A stretch of DNA of 11,436 nt, from positions 9,045 through 20,480 of the forward strand of contig DEJO01000004.1 of the NCBI GenBank assembly GCA_002353555.1. The letters are read 5' to 3'. The stretch is from Prevotella sp. UBA2746. GTDB taxonomy: Bacteria > Bacteroidota > Bacteroidia > Bacteroidales > Bacteroidaceae. Every line of letters begins with the position of its first letter. Positions within the stretch are counted from its first letter, which is position 1. The notes below the pieces were generated by a model. That model was given only the letters and a program-made list of their open reading frames with translations, did no database searches and was not told the DNA's origin. This document shows, piece after piece, positions 1 to 7,089 of this stretch. The position numbers and the translations under genes are program-made.

Positions 1-633
1 GTTGTCGGGGTCGCCGCCGAAGCTGGCAATGTTGTCATGAATCCACTTCAGGCCCTTTATCTGATCCAGGAGTCCCAAATTCTGTGCGTCAGGGTAGTCC
101 TTGCCGTCAGGCAGGTGTGACAGGTGGAGGAAGCCGAAGAGGGCAAGTCTGTATGAGACGGTAACGACGATGACATCCGGGTTCTCCTTCACGAAATTGT
201 GGCAGTCGAAGAGCGAGAACCCCGATGCTCCTGTCTCAAACGCTCCGCCGTGAATCCATACCATGACCGGCTTCTTTCTGGCAGACGCATCGTCGGCTTT
301 CCATAGGTTCAGATACAGGCAGTCTTCACCCTGATTGTCGAGGGTAGCCTCTATTCCGGTGAAGTCTTCATGCATGCAGGGGCTCTTCCCAAAGTAGTAG
401 GCTTCGTAGACACCGTCATCGGGAACACAGTCTGCCGGTGCCTTCCAGCGTAACTCTCCGACAGGCTGCTTGCCGACAAACGGGATGCCCTTGTAGGCAA
501 TGACGTTCTCCGTCTTCTTGCCTACGAAGGTTCCGTTGATACATTTTACAGCCAATGACAGGTCGTAGTTGCCGTCTGTTATCTGTTTGTTGGCTTTGCA
601 CTGATTGCTCAGTTGTCCTTGTATTTCACTCAT
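1..633 (-). CDS. Type B carboxylesterase, N-terminal part (cut by window start)
   Basis: An alpha/beta hydrolase of the carboxylesterase type B family, expected to hydrolyse carboxylic esters with a Ser-His-Asp/Glu triad. The 211 visible residues carry the family's N-terminal landmarks: NVIAYKGIPF (43-52), the EDCLYLN motif (103-109), the oxyanion-hole HGGAF (128-132), the VTVSYR strand (158-162) and NLGLLDQ (185-191), ending in ASFGGDPDN. In this family the nucleophile motif (GESAG) normally follows within about ten residues, so the catalytic serine, acid and histidine lie outside the window; members are usually about 500 residues. The ATG at 633 is the first after an in-frame TAA at 646-648, so the start is well fixed. 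No signal peptide is visible, which suggests a cytoplasmic enzyme, whereas many relatives are exported. It lies 35 bases after the DUF3089 gene and is probably cotranscribed with it. The substrate cannot be told. Confidence 0.93.
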   Translation of the reverse strand, partial: MSEIQGQLSNQCKANKQITDGNYDLSLAVKCINGTFVGKKTENVIAYKGIPFVGKQPVGELRWKAPADCVPDDGVYEAYYFGKSPCMHEDFTGIEATLDNQGEDCLYLNLWKADDASARKKPVMVWIHGGAFETGASGFSLFDCHNFVKENPDVIVVTVSYRLALFGFLHLSHLPDGKDYPDAQNLGLLDQIKGLKWIHDNIASFGGDPDN

Positions 634-668
634 AGTATTTTCTTTTTAGATATTGGTCATTTATACCT

Positions 669-1601
669 CTATTGTTTGGCCTTATACGCTGCGATACGCT
701 TTACCACGTTGTCCTTGACGTTGTTGAAGAAGATGGAGTAGTCGTCCTGGTGGTAGTTCTGCGGTCCGGCGAAGTCAACCATTTCATTCGGTATGGCATC
801 GGCGTTGGTCACGACGGTTCCGCGTGCTATATTCACCTGTGCGTCAGCACCGATGTCGCTGATCTGGGTGGCACCGGTATTCAAGTCCATGACGAGCGAA
901 CCGAGGTTCTCGCTGGCGGGCGCATACGTCTCGTCGAGCTTCCAGTTCAGCGGGTTGATGCTTATCGCACCAGGCTTCATCACAATGGTCTGGGTGTTCG
1001 CCTCCACATTCTTGGGACCTTCGGTATTCCAGCTGATGATGACACCCGTGTCGGTCTCGCCGGTCGCAAACTTCAAGTGCGGGCTGGCATCGAGGTCATC
1101 CTTCGTGATGCTGAAGCCTATGGCGTATGCTGCCACCATGCGTTCGTATCGGTCGGGATGCTCCCTGAAGTAGTTCATCAGTACGAGCCGGAGGATGGCT
1201 GCACCCTGGCTGTGTCCTGCAATGATGAAGGGACGGCCTTCGTTGTAGTGCTCAAAATAGTAGTCGAGTGCGGTGGTAATGTCGTCGTAGGGTATACCGG
1301 AGAACGCCGGGCACACATCCCCGGTCTTCATCCATGTTTCACCCGCGAACTTCATGCCGCACTGCCGGTAGTATGGGATGAACACGTTCGTGGCATCTTC
1401 GAAAACTTTTGTCTTGATAGCGTACTCAATATCTATGCCTGCCAGCATCTCAGCGTTGTCAAGCGTCGCGTAGTCGGGGTCGCCCTCACCAGCTCCGAAA
1501 TATACAGTAGAGTAAATATAGAACGTGTCAACATCCTTGCTAATCTCAGGAACCATATACCAGTTGGTCTTCTGAGAGTAGTCAATCATCGTATTTTTCA
1601 T
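669..1601 (-). CDS. DUF3089 family alpha/beta hydrolase
   Basis: A 310-residue protein with the pattern of the DUF3089 (lysophospholipase/esterase-like) alpha/beta hydrolases. Visible landmarks are the early strand DTFYIYSTVY (25-34), NVFIPYYRQ (72-80), the YDDITTALDYYFEHY segment (105-119), and the nucleophile elbow AGHSQG (128-133) with Ser131 as likely catalytic residue. Near the C-terminus, YHQDDYSIFFNNVKDN (283-298) resembles the conserved His-containing end of the family, so His284 is a candidate triad histidine. The length fits the family. No signal peptide or lipobox is seen, so a cytoplasmic location is likely, although some relatives are exported. Met5 is an alternative start. The upstream bases are A-rich (AAAAAGACAAC), as is common in Bacteroidota, without a clear Shine-Dalgarno site. 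It lies 41 bases after the amidohydrolase and 35 bases before the carboxylesterase, so the three probably form one transcript. Family assignment is by motif; the reaction is inferred as ester hydrolysis. Confidence 0.88.
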   Translation of the reverse strand: MKNTMIDYSQKTNWYMVPEISKDVDTFYIYSTVYFGAGEGDPDYATLDNAEMLAGIDIEYAIKTKVFEDATNVFIPYYRQCGMKFAGETWMKTGDVCPAFSGIPYDDITTALDYYFEHYNEGRPFIIAGHSQGAAILRLVLMNYFREHPDRYERMVAAYAIGFSITKDDLDASPHLKFATGETDTGVIISWNTEGPKNVEANTQTIVMKPGAISINPLNWKLDETYAPASENLGSLVMDLNTGATQISDIGADAQVNIARGTVVTNADAIPNEMVDFAGPQNYHQDDYSIFFNNVKDNVVKRIAAYKAKQ

Positions 1602-1642
1602 TACTGTTGTCTTTTTGAATTGAAATTATCAATATGGTGTCC

Positions 1643-3280
1643 TTACGCTTTGAAGACTTCTTCACCATCGACGATAGTGGCTACAATGTTAGCCTGTGCC
1701 ACCTTCTCGATGTCATCGTGGAGGAAGTCGCAGTCGAAGACGGTCATGTTGGCAATCTTGCCATACTCGATGGAACCCATGCGGTGCTCCTGATGCCACT
1801 GGCGTGCCACGTTGATGGTCATGGCTTTCAGCGACTGTTCGCGGGTGATGGCTTCCTTCGTGTTGCGCGGTGAGGTCTGTCCGTTGAGTACGTCCTTCGG
1901 ATAGGCACGCTTCTCGGCTGTATAGATGCTGTATTTGACGTTCATCATCGGTGATACAGGATAGTCGGAGTGGAAGACAACGTTGGCACCTGCATCAAAG
2001 AAGGACTTGATGGGGTACGCCTGGTCAGCCAGTTCCTTGCCCATGTAGGCAACTTCTTGCTCATACAAGCCTGGTGCTGCTATAGACCAGAGTGGTGCCA
2101 CGGCAGGTATGGAGCCCGTGTCTGCCATGCGGCGGATGTCTTCGTCGGTGACGAAATGGAGGTGTGCCAGTATGTTATGCTGGTGAAGGTTGTGGGTAAT
2201 CTTCTCAGCGTCTTCGATACAGCCGAGCATGAAGTGGGTGGCACCACCGCCCTCGGAGTGTGCGTGTACGGACATGCCCTCCTTGTCGGCCTCGACGATG
2301 AGCTCTACCATCTTGTCGTGGTCGTTGAACCGCTCCAGACCGTGGTAGCCCGGCTCGTCAAGATAGTCCTGGTTCTGCCAGCCGGTATGAGCCTCGGTCA
2401 CACCGTCGAGGAACACCTTGGGACCGATAATCTGGAAGTGCTCACCGCCAATCTCGGCACGCGCTTTAGCAATCTTGGCTACGGCAGCCTTCGGACTGTC
2501 GATGTTGTCGGTGATATACATGTGGGCAAAGGTGCGCAGCTTCAACTTGCCTTCCTTCTCCAGTTCGTAGAAAGCCTGGGGAGCGTCGCGGTGGACAACG
2601 TCGGCACCGGCATCGCCGACAGCGGTATAGCCGCTGCTGAAGGCTATGTCCTGCCATGCGAGGAGGTATTCCTTGATGTCGTCTACAGAGGTGGGGAGTT
2701 TCGGCACAATCTCGAACACGGGACCTTCACAGATATATCCGTCTGGTTCGCCATTGGCATCAACATGTACCAGTTCCTTGCCGTATTTCTTGGCATACTG
2801 GGCATCAATGCCAGCCCACTGGAGTGCCTTGGAGTTGAGCAGCATGGAGTGTCCGCCGCCGGTTTGCATGATGAGCGGCTTGTCCGGGCATATCTCGTCG
2901 AGATACGCCTTGGTGACGTATTCTTCGTTTTCCACCCATCCGGCAGCAAGATAGAACTGGCGTTGCGGGTTCTTGGCAATGAAGTCCTTGATGATCTCGC
3001 GGTACACGGGGTAGTTGGTGAAGCCAGCCTGCATCAGGTCTGCCTGTCCGATGGCGCGGTAGCCAGCCAGATGGCCGTGACAGTGGGACTCGATGAAGCC
3101 TGGGTAGATGAAGTTCTCACCATAGTCTAATACTTGTGCGTCGGCACCGGCGAGTTTTTTCGTTTCCTCTGCGCTACCGATATATGCAAAAACGCCGTTC
3201 TTTACTAATGCAGCCTTGGCAAAGGGACGCTTCTCGTCCATGGTGATGATGTTGCCTAAAATAACAGTTTGTTTCATCAT
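1643..3280 (-). CDS. Amidohydrolase family 3 protein (YtcJ-like)
   Basis: A 545-residue metal-dependent hydrolase of the Amidohydro_3 group, which includes YtcJ-like proteins and N-substituted formamide deformylases. The N-terminal beta-domain (MKQTVILGNIITMD) leads into the TIM-barrel metal motif GFIESHCHGH (61-70; His66 and His68). Later ligand candidates are Lys288 in GPKVFLDG, the HAH pair at 339/341, His373/His375 in LAHLHF, and the catalytic Asp439 in VVFHSDYP. The C-terminal MGSIEYGKIANMTVFD (501-516) is the typical return to the small beta-domain. All expected residues are present and the length is normal, so the gene looks intact. There is no signal peptide, so it should be cytoplasmic. 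It begins with two ATG codons (3280 and 3277), and either could be used. It is the first gene of the hydrolase cluster and is preceded by the 202-base repeat-bearing gap. It probably cleaves a C-N bond of a small amide, cyclic amide or formamide; the substrate is unknown. Confidence 0.93.
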   Translation of the reverse strand: MMKQTVILGNIITMDEKRPFAKAALVKNGVFAYIGSAEETKKLAGADAQVLDYGENFIYPGFIESHCHGHLAGYRAIGQADLMQAGFTNYPVYREIIKDFIAKNPQRQFYLAAGWVENEEYVTKAYLDEICPDKPLIMQTGGGHSMLLNSKALQWAGIDAQYAKKYGKELVHVDANGEPDGYICEGPVFEIVPKLPTSVDDIKEYLLAWQDIAFSSGYTAVGDAGADVVHRDAPQAFYELEKEGKLKLRTFAHMYITDNIDSPKAAVAKIAKARAEIGGEHFQIIGPKVFLDGVTEAHTGWQNQDYLDEPGYHGLERFNDHDKMVELIVEADKEGMSVHAHSEGGGATHFMLGCIEDAEKITHNLHQHNILAHLHFVTDEDIRRMADTGSIPAVAPLWSIAAPGLYEQEVAYMGKELADQAYPIKSFFDAGANVVFHSDYPVSPMMNVKYSIYTAEKRAYPKDVLNGQTSPRNTKEAITREQSLKAMTINVARQWHQEHRMGSIEYGKIANMTVFDCDFLHDDIEKVAQANIVATIVDGEEVFKA

Positions 3281-3288
3281 ATGTATTA

Positions 3289-3380
3289 AGAATTTAGATT
3301 TAACAATTAAGAGTTAATAGTTATTGCCTGTGGCAAGTAGGAATTCAGAATTTAGATTTAAGAGTTATCGCCTGTGGCGA
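3289..3380. repeat. Two-copy intergenic repeat with covarying mini-hairpins
   Basis: Two related copies stand in the gap upstream of the amidohydrolase. Each has a leader AGAATTTAGATTTA (3289-3302 and 3347-3360), an AGAGTTA segment, and then a hairpin with a five-base stem and TGT loop. The first stem is TTGCC/GGCAA (3324-3336) and the second TCGCC/GGCGA (3368-3380). The second stem position differs as T-A versus C-G, so pairing is kept, which suggests the hairpin is meaningful. The spacing between leader and hairpin differs (copy one is longer), so these are not simple recent duplicates. They may be part of a dispersed intergenic repeat family, a regulatory RNA structure, or transcript-end debris. 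No coding potential is seen here. Confidence 0.7.
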
Positions 3381-3391
3381 GTAAGAATACT

Positions 3392-3475
3392 GAATTAAGA
3401 ATTAAGAGTTTAGAATGAAGTTGTATGCTCACTACAGTCGATGACTTTTCATTCTTAACTCTTAATTCTTAATTC
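3392..3475. repeat. 28-base near-perfect inverted repeat (possible terminator)
   Basis: Arm 3392-3419 and arm 3448-3475 are reverse complements at 27 of 28 positions (the mismatch is a T at 3411 against the T at 3456). Both arms are AT-rich and built from AATTAAGA-type units. The 28-base loop holds a small second hairpin, AGTC-GAT-GACT (3436-3446). The element starts seven bases past the stop codon of the PAP2 gene, where a transcript end would be expected, and separates that gene from the hydrolase cluster. It is not a classical GC-rich stem with a U-tract, so intrinsic termination is only inferred. An RNA stability structure or a small palindromic mobile repeat are alternatives. Confidence 0.7.
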
Positions 3476-3482
3476 GCACAGT

Positions 3483-5495
3483 TTAGAGGTTTACCAGGAA
3501 GGAGAGACCCAGCGTCACGTAGTTCATGTGCTTGCGGGTCGTGTACTCTCTGGGCTCCAAGCCGATGCCGTCGGGTTGTGTCAGCGAGAGTGCAGAGTCC
3601 ATCAGGAGGTTGGCTCCAGAGGTCGTACCCTTCTGTATGAAGTGGAAGGGGTCGTACTTGGCTGTGAAGTCCTTGCGAGTGTAGTCGTAGTCGATGAAGA
3701 TACGCCACGAGAAGTTGGACTTGTAACGATAGGTCAGCGAGAGACCGGTGCCGAACGAGGTGGACGACTTGGCTCCCACGGTGAGGTATTCCCATTCGTC
3801 GGTCCATTTCTCACCTGTATTCGTGGGATACATCAGGTTATTGACAGATACAGAGGGGTCGCCGTCAGCATCTTTCATGCCCGGACGGTTGTCGATGTTC
3901 ACGGTGTAGCTGATGTCCTTCATGTTGCCCTCGGCATGTCCGTCGATGTCGAGCTCCTGTGTGATGGAGCGGCCGATAAGTGCCTTGGTGCCCAGAGAGA
4001 ACCGCTTGCTGAGCGGAAGGTTGAAATAGAGACCGACACTGCCCGTGAACTCCGTGATGTGGTCGCTCTTTACGATGCCGTAGCTGTCGGTGACGGGAGC
4101 GTTTTCGTTCCATGCACTCTCCGAATCTATCTGATAGCCCACCTTGGTCAGATAGGTGTTTTCGTTCTGCTCAATCACAGCCTCGCTGGTGGCTGGCAGA
4201 TTATAGTCGCCGGGATGGGCTTCCTGATAGAACGGCATCAGCCCCTTCCATGCGTCATAGTCCTCGACGGTGACATACTTGGCGAAGTCACCGAAGTCCT
4301 TGGCTGACTGTGCCCTGACCCTGAGACGACCACCGACACCGATGTACTTATTGAAGAAGTAGGCACCTTCAGCATCGACAACGGTAGCAGCACGGAACTT
4401 GAGTCCCACCTTCTCGCCTTGGCTCTCGAACTCCAGGTCTTTGTTGCCCAGGCCGACACCCATGGAAATGCTGAAGAAAGAAGGCTTGTTGCTATCCATG
4501 ATGAGGTCGTTGCGCAACAGTCCCTTCTGCTTGAATATCAGGTCGCAGAGGGCATAACCCAACTCACCGGAGAGGATACCGATACCGGCACCTGACATCA
4601 CGTCGCTAATCCAGTGGCGGTTGTTGAGAACACGCATCACACCTGTTGCCGTGGCTACACCGTAACCGGCTACCGACCACCAGGGTGAGCGGGTGAGACC
4701 ATACTCCTTGTGGAGCAACGTGGCACCAACGAAAGCTGTGGCGGTGTGTCCTGATGGCCATGAGTTGGCGGTGGAACCGTCTGGACGCATTTCCTTGGCA
4801 GAATACTTGATACCATTGACAAGGGCTGCCATGATAGCGTAAGACATACCGGCACTTGCCAACAGACGGGGCCAGTCGCTACGACCTTCATAGCCGCCAA
4901 GTTTCAGACCCACTACCATGGCAGGACCAAAGAACTGTGTATAGTCGTCAATACCTGTCTTGAAGTCGGTCAGCAACTGGGTGTTCTTCTTGCCGCCGTC
5001 TTGAGCTTTCTGGTTGACGCGGAACATCGCTTTGTCACCCTTGACAGCTAAGCCGGCAAAGAAGAGGGGCACACCGACAAAGGTCATGTCATCCATGAAC
5101 TTGTAGGCCTTGACGCCTGGATTGGTCTTCGACTTGAAGAAGTCGAAGTCCATCTTGTGCCGGGTCGCCGGGACTTTCATGTCGAGTGTCGAGGGAGAGG
5201 TGATGACTGAATAGAGAGGGGTGTTGAGTGATAAGTTGGAAGACTCCGTTTCCGGAACATCCAGTCTGAGAGACTTAATCTTGGCTAATTCCATTTTGTA
5301 AGACTCTGTTTCTGGTGCTTCATGGTTGAAAGCAGTGTTCTGCGAGTTGAGAGACTCCGCTTCTGTTGCATCCTGGGAGAGTGATTCCGCTTCAGTTGCA
5401 TCCTGAGAGAGCGGTTCCACTTCCGGATAGGTGTTAGCATTTGCCTGAACGGTTAAGGCAACAGCTACTGTGGTTAAGATTTGTCTGATATTCAT
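3483..5495 (-). CDS. PAP2-family phosphatase with C-terminal outer-membrane-like barrel region
   Basis: A 670-residue envelope protein. Residues 1-20 are a signal peptide with a likely cleavage after ANA. Residues 27-85 form an acidic Ser/Thr/Glu-rich linker with decapeptide repeats. The PAP2 core (about 130-325) has all three signature motifs: K230-x6-RP (237-238), PSGH (247-250; His250), and R288-x5-H294-x3-D298 with His294 as the expected nucleophile. Several Gly/Ala-rich hydrophobic stretches surround them. Residues 340-670 alternate polar and hydrophobic residues in strand-like blocks (for example KYIGVGGRLRVRA, GLYFNLPLSKRFSLG, SFGTGLSLTYRYK and a final YVTLGLSFLVNL), which suggests a beta-barrel; the last residue is Leu and not the usual aromatic. 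Family members dephosphorylate lipid substrates such as lipid A, undecaprenyl pyrophosphate or phosphatidylglycerol phosphate; which applies here is unknown. It is far longer than a bare PAP2 enzyme (about 200-250 residues). It follows the efflux genes with no obvious terminator between, so cotranscription is possible. Confidence 0.9.
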   Translation of the reverse strand: MNIRQILTTVAVALTVQANANTYPEVEPLSQDATEAESLSQDATEAESLNSQNTAFNHEAPETESYKMELAKIKSLRLDVPETESSNLSLNTPLYSVITSPSTLDMKVPATRHKMDFDFFKSKTNPGVKAYKFMDDMTFVGVPLFFAGLAVKGDKAMFRVNQKAQDGGKKNTQLLTDFKTGIDDYTQFFGPAMVVGLKLGGYEGRSDWPRLLASAGMSYAIMAALVNGIKYSAKEMRPDGSTANSWPSGHTATAFVGATLLHKEYGLTRSPWWSVAGYGVATATGVMRVLNNRHWISDVMSGAGIGILSGELGYALCDLIFKQKGLLRNDLIMDSNKPSFFSISMGVGLGNKDLEFESQGEKVGLKFRAATVVDAEGAYFFNKYIGVGGRLRVRAQSAKDFGDFAKYVTVEDYDAWKGLMPFYQEAHPGDYNLPATSEAVIEQNENTYLTKVGYQIDSESAWNENAPVTDSYGIVKSDHITEFTGSVGLYFNLPLSKRFSLGTKALIGRSITQELDIDGHAEGNMKDISYTVNIDNRPGMKDADGDPSVSVNNLMYPTNTGEKWTDEWEYLTVGAKSSTSFGTGLSLTYRYKSNFSWRIFIDYDYTRKDFTAKYDPFHFIQKGTTSGANLLMDSALSLTQPDGIGLEPREYTTRKHMNYVTLGLSFLVNL
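5241..5417 (-). repeat. In-frame decapeptide-coding tandem repeat in the PAP2 protein linker
   Basis: Within the N-terminal linker of the PAP2 protein the segment SLSQDATEAE-type recurs with a ten-residue (30-base) period: residues 27-36, 37-46 and a partial third unit are clear at DNA level (about 5346-5417). Further along, APETES (60-65) and VPETES (80-85) recur exactly twenty residues apart, which fits two more decayed periods. All changes keep the frame. Such short in-frame repeats can vary in copy number between strains by slipped-strand mispairing. The linker probably spaces the membrane core from the signal peptide end; no binding function is visible. Confidence 0.7.
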
Positions 5496-5546
5496 AAGGC
5501 TTTATTTGTTAGTTAATAATTATATGTGTTTAGTGATGTAGGGGAA

Positions 5547-5630
5547 TCATTGCTTTTCTTGTTCCATCATCTTATCACGTGCAGAGAGGTTGTCGGTGAA
5601 GTTCTGTGCCAATTCCTTGCTGTGTTTCAT
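5547..5630 (-). CDS. Possible 27-residue small protein (unrecognised)
   Basis: An ATG at 5630 opens a frame of 27 codons ending in TGA (5547-5549). The product starts MKHSKELAQNFTDNLSARDK and is hydrophilic, charged and probably helical, with no signal peptide or membrane segment. The start is 17 bases after the stop of the TolC-type gene and the end is 51 bases before the PAP2 gene, so it would sit in the same transcript. The codon choice resembles that of neighbouring genes, which is the main argument for it. No Shine-Dalgarno site is seen; the upstream bases are AT-rich (TTTAAATATATC). I recognise no family. It may be a true small gene, a remnant of a longer gene, or chance; the short length allows no firm call. 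Confidence 0.35.
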   Translation of the reverse strand: MKHSKELAQNFTDNLSARDKMMEQEKQ

Positions 5631-5647
5631 ATGATATATTTAAATGA

Positions 5648-7069
5648 CTATTTCGAGCCGCCACCGAGGGCAATGTATAGTGCTATGACAGCCTCGGCAG
5701 CATCGTACATATTCATGGTTTGGTTGAGTTGTGCATCGAGAAGCGTCTCCTGAGCCTTCAGCACTTCGAGGTAGCTCGCCTTGCCGTTGTCCATCAGTTC
5801 GTGAGTTCCCATATAGGCTTCGTGCAACACCTTCACCTGACGGCTGTAATACTGGTGCTTCTCGCGGGCAGCCTGACAATCTGCCATGGCTTCATTGACC
5901 TGATTGCCTGCGTTGATGACAGTCTGTACGTACTTCTTCTGCAGGTCTTCCTCGGTGAGTTCGGCTATCCGCTTGTTGGCTTTCAGCTTGCCACGGGCAA
6001 AGATGGGCTGGGTGAGCGAACCGATGGCAGAGAGCAGAATCTTACCTGGGTCAACGATGAGTCCACCGGCTGAATTGGTCCATCCTGCTGAGCCGTTGAG
6101 CGTGAGGCTGGGGTAGAAAGCGGCACGGGCAGCAGCCGTGTTGTAGAAAGCTTCCTCCATAGCGTGGTTAGCCATACGGATATCAGGACGGTTCTCCAAC
6201 AACATGGCAGGTACACCAAGATTCAGGTACTTGGAGTCGAACATACGTTGTTCAGCATCTCCCGTTGCGTCTGCATGATGCAAGATAGACGTGCCCCACT
6301 TCTGGCGGCTGATGTGCTGCGGAATGACACCTACCAACTTACAGATGGCATTTTCAACGGCGCGGATGCTACGACGGGTATCGACTATCTGTGTCTTGAC
6401 GTCCAGATAGGAAGCTTCCATCTGGTTGACGGCTGTACTATACGCCTTTCCGTATGTCCAAAGAGCCTGCTCGGTTTCAAGAGAAGCATTCCAGAGACTG
6501 TCGGTCATCATGAGCACTTCCAACTGGCGGTCGAGCACCTGTAGCAAGAAGTACTGTTGGGCTGTGACAGAGACGAGGTTGGCACGTACAGCCTCCTCTT
6601 GCATCTGGGTCTGCAGGAGCACAGCCTTAGCAGCTCGTTTCTTGTTGGTGATAGAACCGAACAAGTCGATGTCCATCGAAATCTGCAATGGCAGGTCGTA
6701 AGTCTTCGAGGCAGGACTCTTTCCGAACGTTGAAATCGATGCCTGCGGTGAAAAGGCTACCGACGGCAGGTATGCCAACTTAGAAGCCTTCAGCGCGGCC
6801 TGAGCCTTCTCTACGGCGATGCGGGCGGAGTTCAGGTCGGAGTTGTTCGCCAGCACCTGTTCGATAAGTTGCTGGAGCTGCGGGTCGGTAAAGAACTCAC
6901 GCCACGACATCTGGGCGATTGTTGTCTCGCCAGTGGCATGTTCTATGTCCTGACTGGTGCCAAAGGCATCGGCAGGTACCGGTGTGTTTTGTACGTATTC
7001 TTTATACATGCCGCATCCCGTTAGCAGGAGACATGCGGATGTGACTGCGATTATACTTTTATAATTCAT
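5648..7069 (-). CDS. TolC/NodT-family efflux outer-membrane lipoprotein
   Basis: A 473-residue outer-membrane factor that would form the exit duct of the tripartite pump. The N-terminus is a lipoprotein signal peptide with lipobox LLTGC (Cys19 lipidated after cleavage). Two outer-membrane efflux repeats follow: the first about 55-245 with long helical stretches (for example LANNSDLNSARIAVEKAQAA), the second about 280-465 with the conserved LLENRPDIRMAN (290-301), ARAAFYPSLTLNGSAGW (314-330) and the family's SYLEVLKAQETLLDAQL (432-448). Length and motif order match the NodT subgroup. It starts 20 bases after the pump gene stop codon, as in other RND operons, so it is almost surely cotranscribed with and partnered to that pump. 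It looks intact. The specific substrate cannot be read from this subunit. Confidence 0.95.
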   Translation of the reverse strand: MNYKSIIAVTSACLLLTGCGMYKEYVQNTPVPADAFGTSQDIEHATGETTIAQMSWREFFTDPQLQQLIEQVLANNSDLNSARIAVEKAQAALKASKLAYLPSVAFSPQASISTFGKSPASKTYDLPLQISMDIDLFGSITNKKRAAKAVLLQTQMQEEAVRANLVSVTAQQYFLLQVLDRQLEVLMMTDSLWNASLETEQALWTYGKAYSTAVNQMEASYLDVKTQIVDTRRSIRAVENAICKLVGVIPQHISRQKWGTSILHHADATGDAEQRMFDSKYLNLGVPAMLLENRPDIRMANHAMEEAFYNTAAARAAFYPSLTLNGSAGWTNSAGGLIVDPGKILLSAIGSLTQPIFARGKLKANKRIAELTEEDLQKKYVQTVINAGNQVNEAMADCQAAREKHQYYSRQVKVLHEAYMGTHELMDNGKASYLEVLKAQETLLDAQLNQTMNMYDAAEAVIALYIALGGGSK

Positions 7070-7089
7070 AGTTTCATCATTAATAGTTA

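Noticed and set aside
672..1793. Long plus-strand open frame (373 codons) opposite the DUF3089 gene and the end of the amidohydrolase
   Set aside because: It runs across the end of one motif-bearing minus-strand gene into another, has no recognisable domain, and is explained by codon bias leaving few antisense stops.
1970..3130. Plus-strand open frame (386 codons) opposite the amidohydrolase
   Set aside because: It lies wholly within a gene with intact metal-binding motifs, and its product shows no family motif; it is an antisense shadow.
3324..3380. CRISPR-like array from the repeated units in the gap
   Set aside because: There are only two unequal copies with no regular spacers and no cas genes; this is a small hairpin repeat.
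3528..4307. Plus-strand open frame (259 codons) opposite the PAP2 protein's barrel region
   Set aside because: No signal, motif or start context supports it; the minus-strand frame carries the coherent strand pattern and continues from the PAP2 core.
5496..5546. Promoter of the Bacteroidota type (TTTG / TAnnTTTG) before the PAP2 gene
   Set aside because: The gap is AT-rich but I found no good match to the consensus, so no promoter is called.
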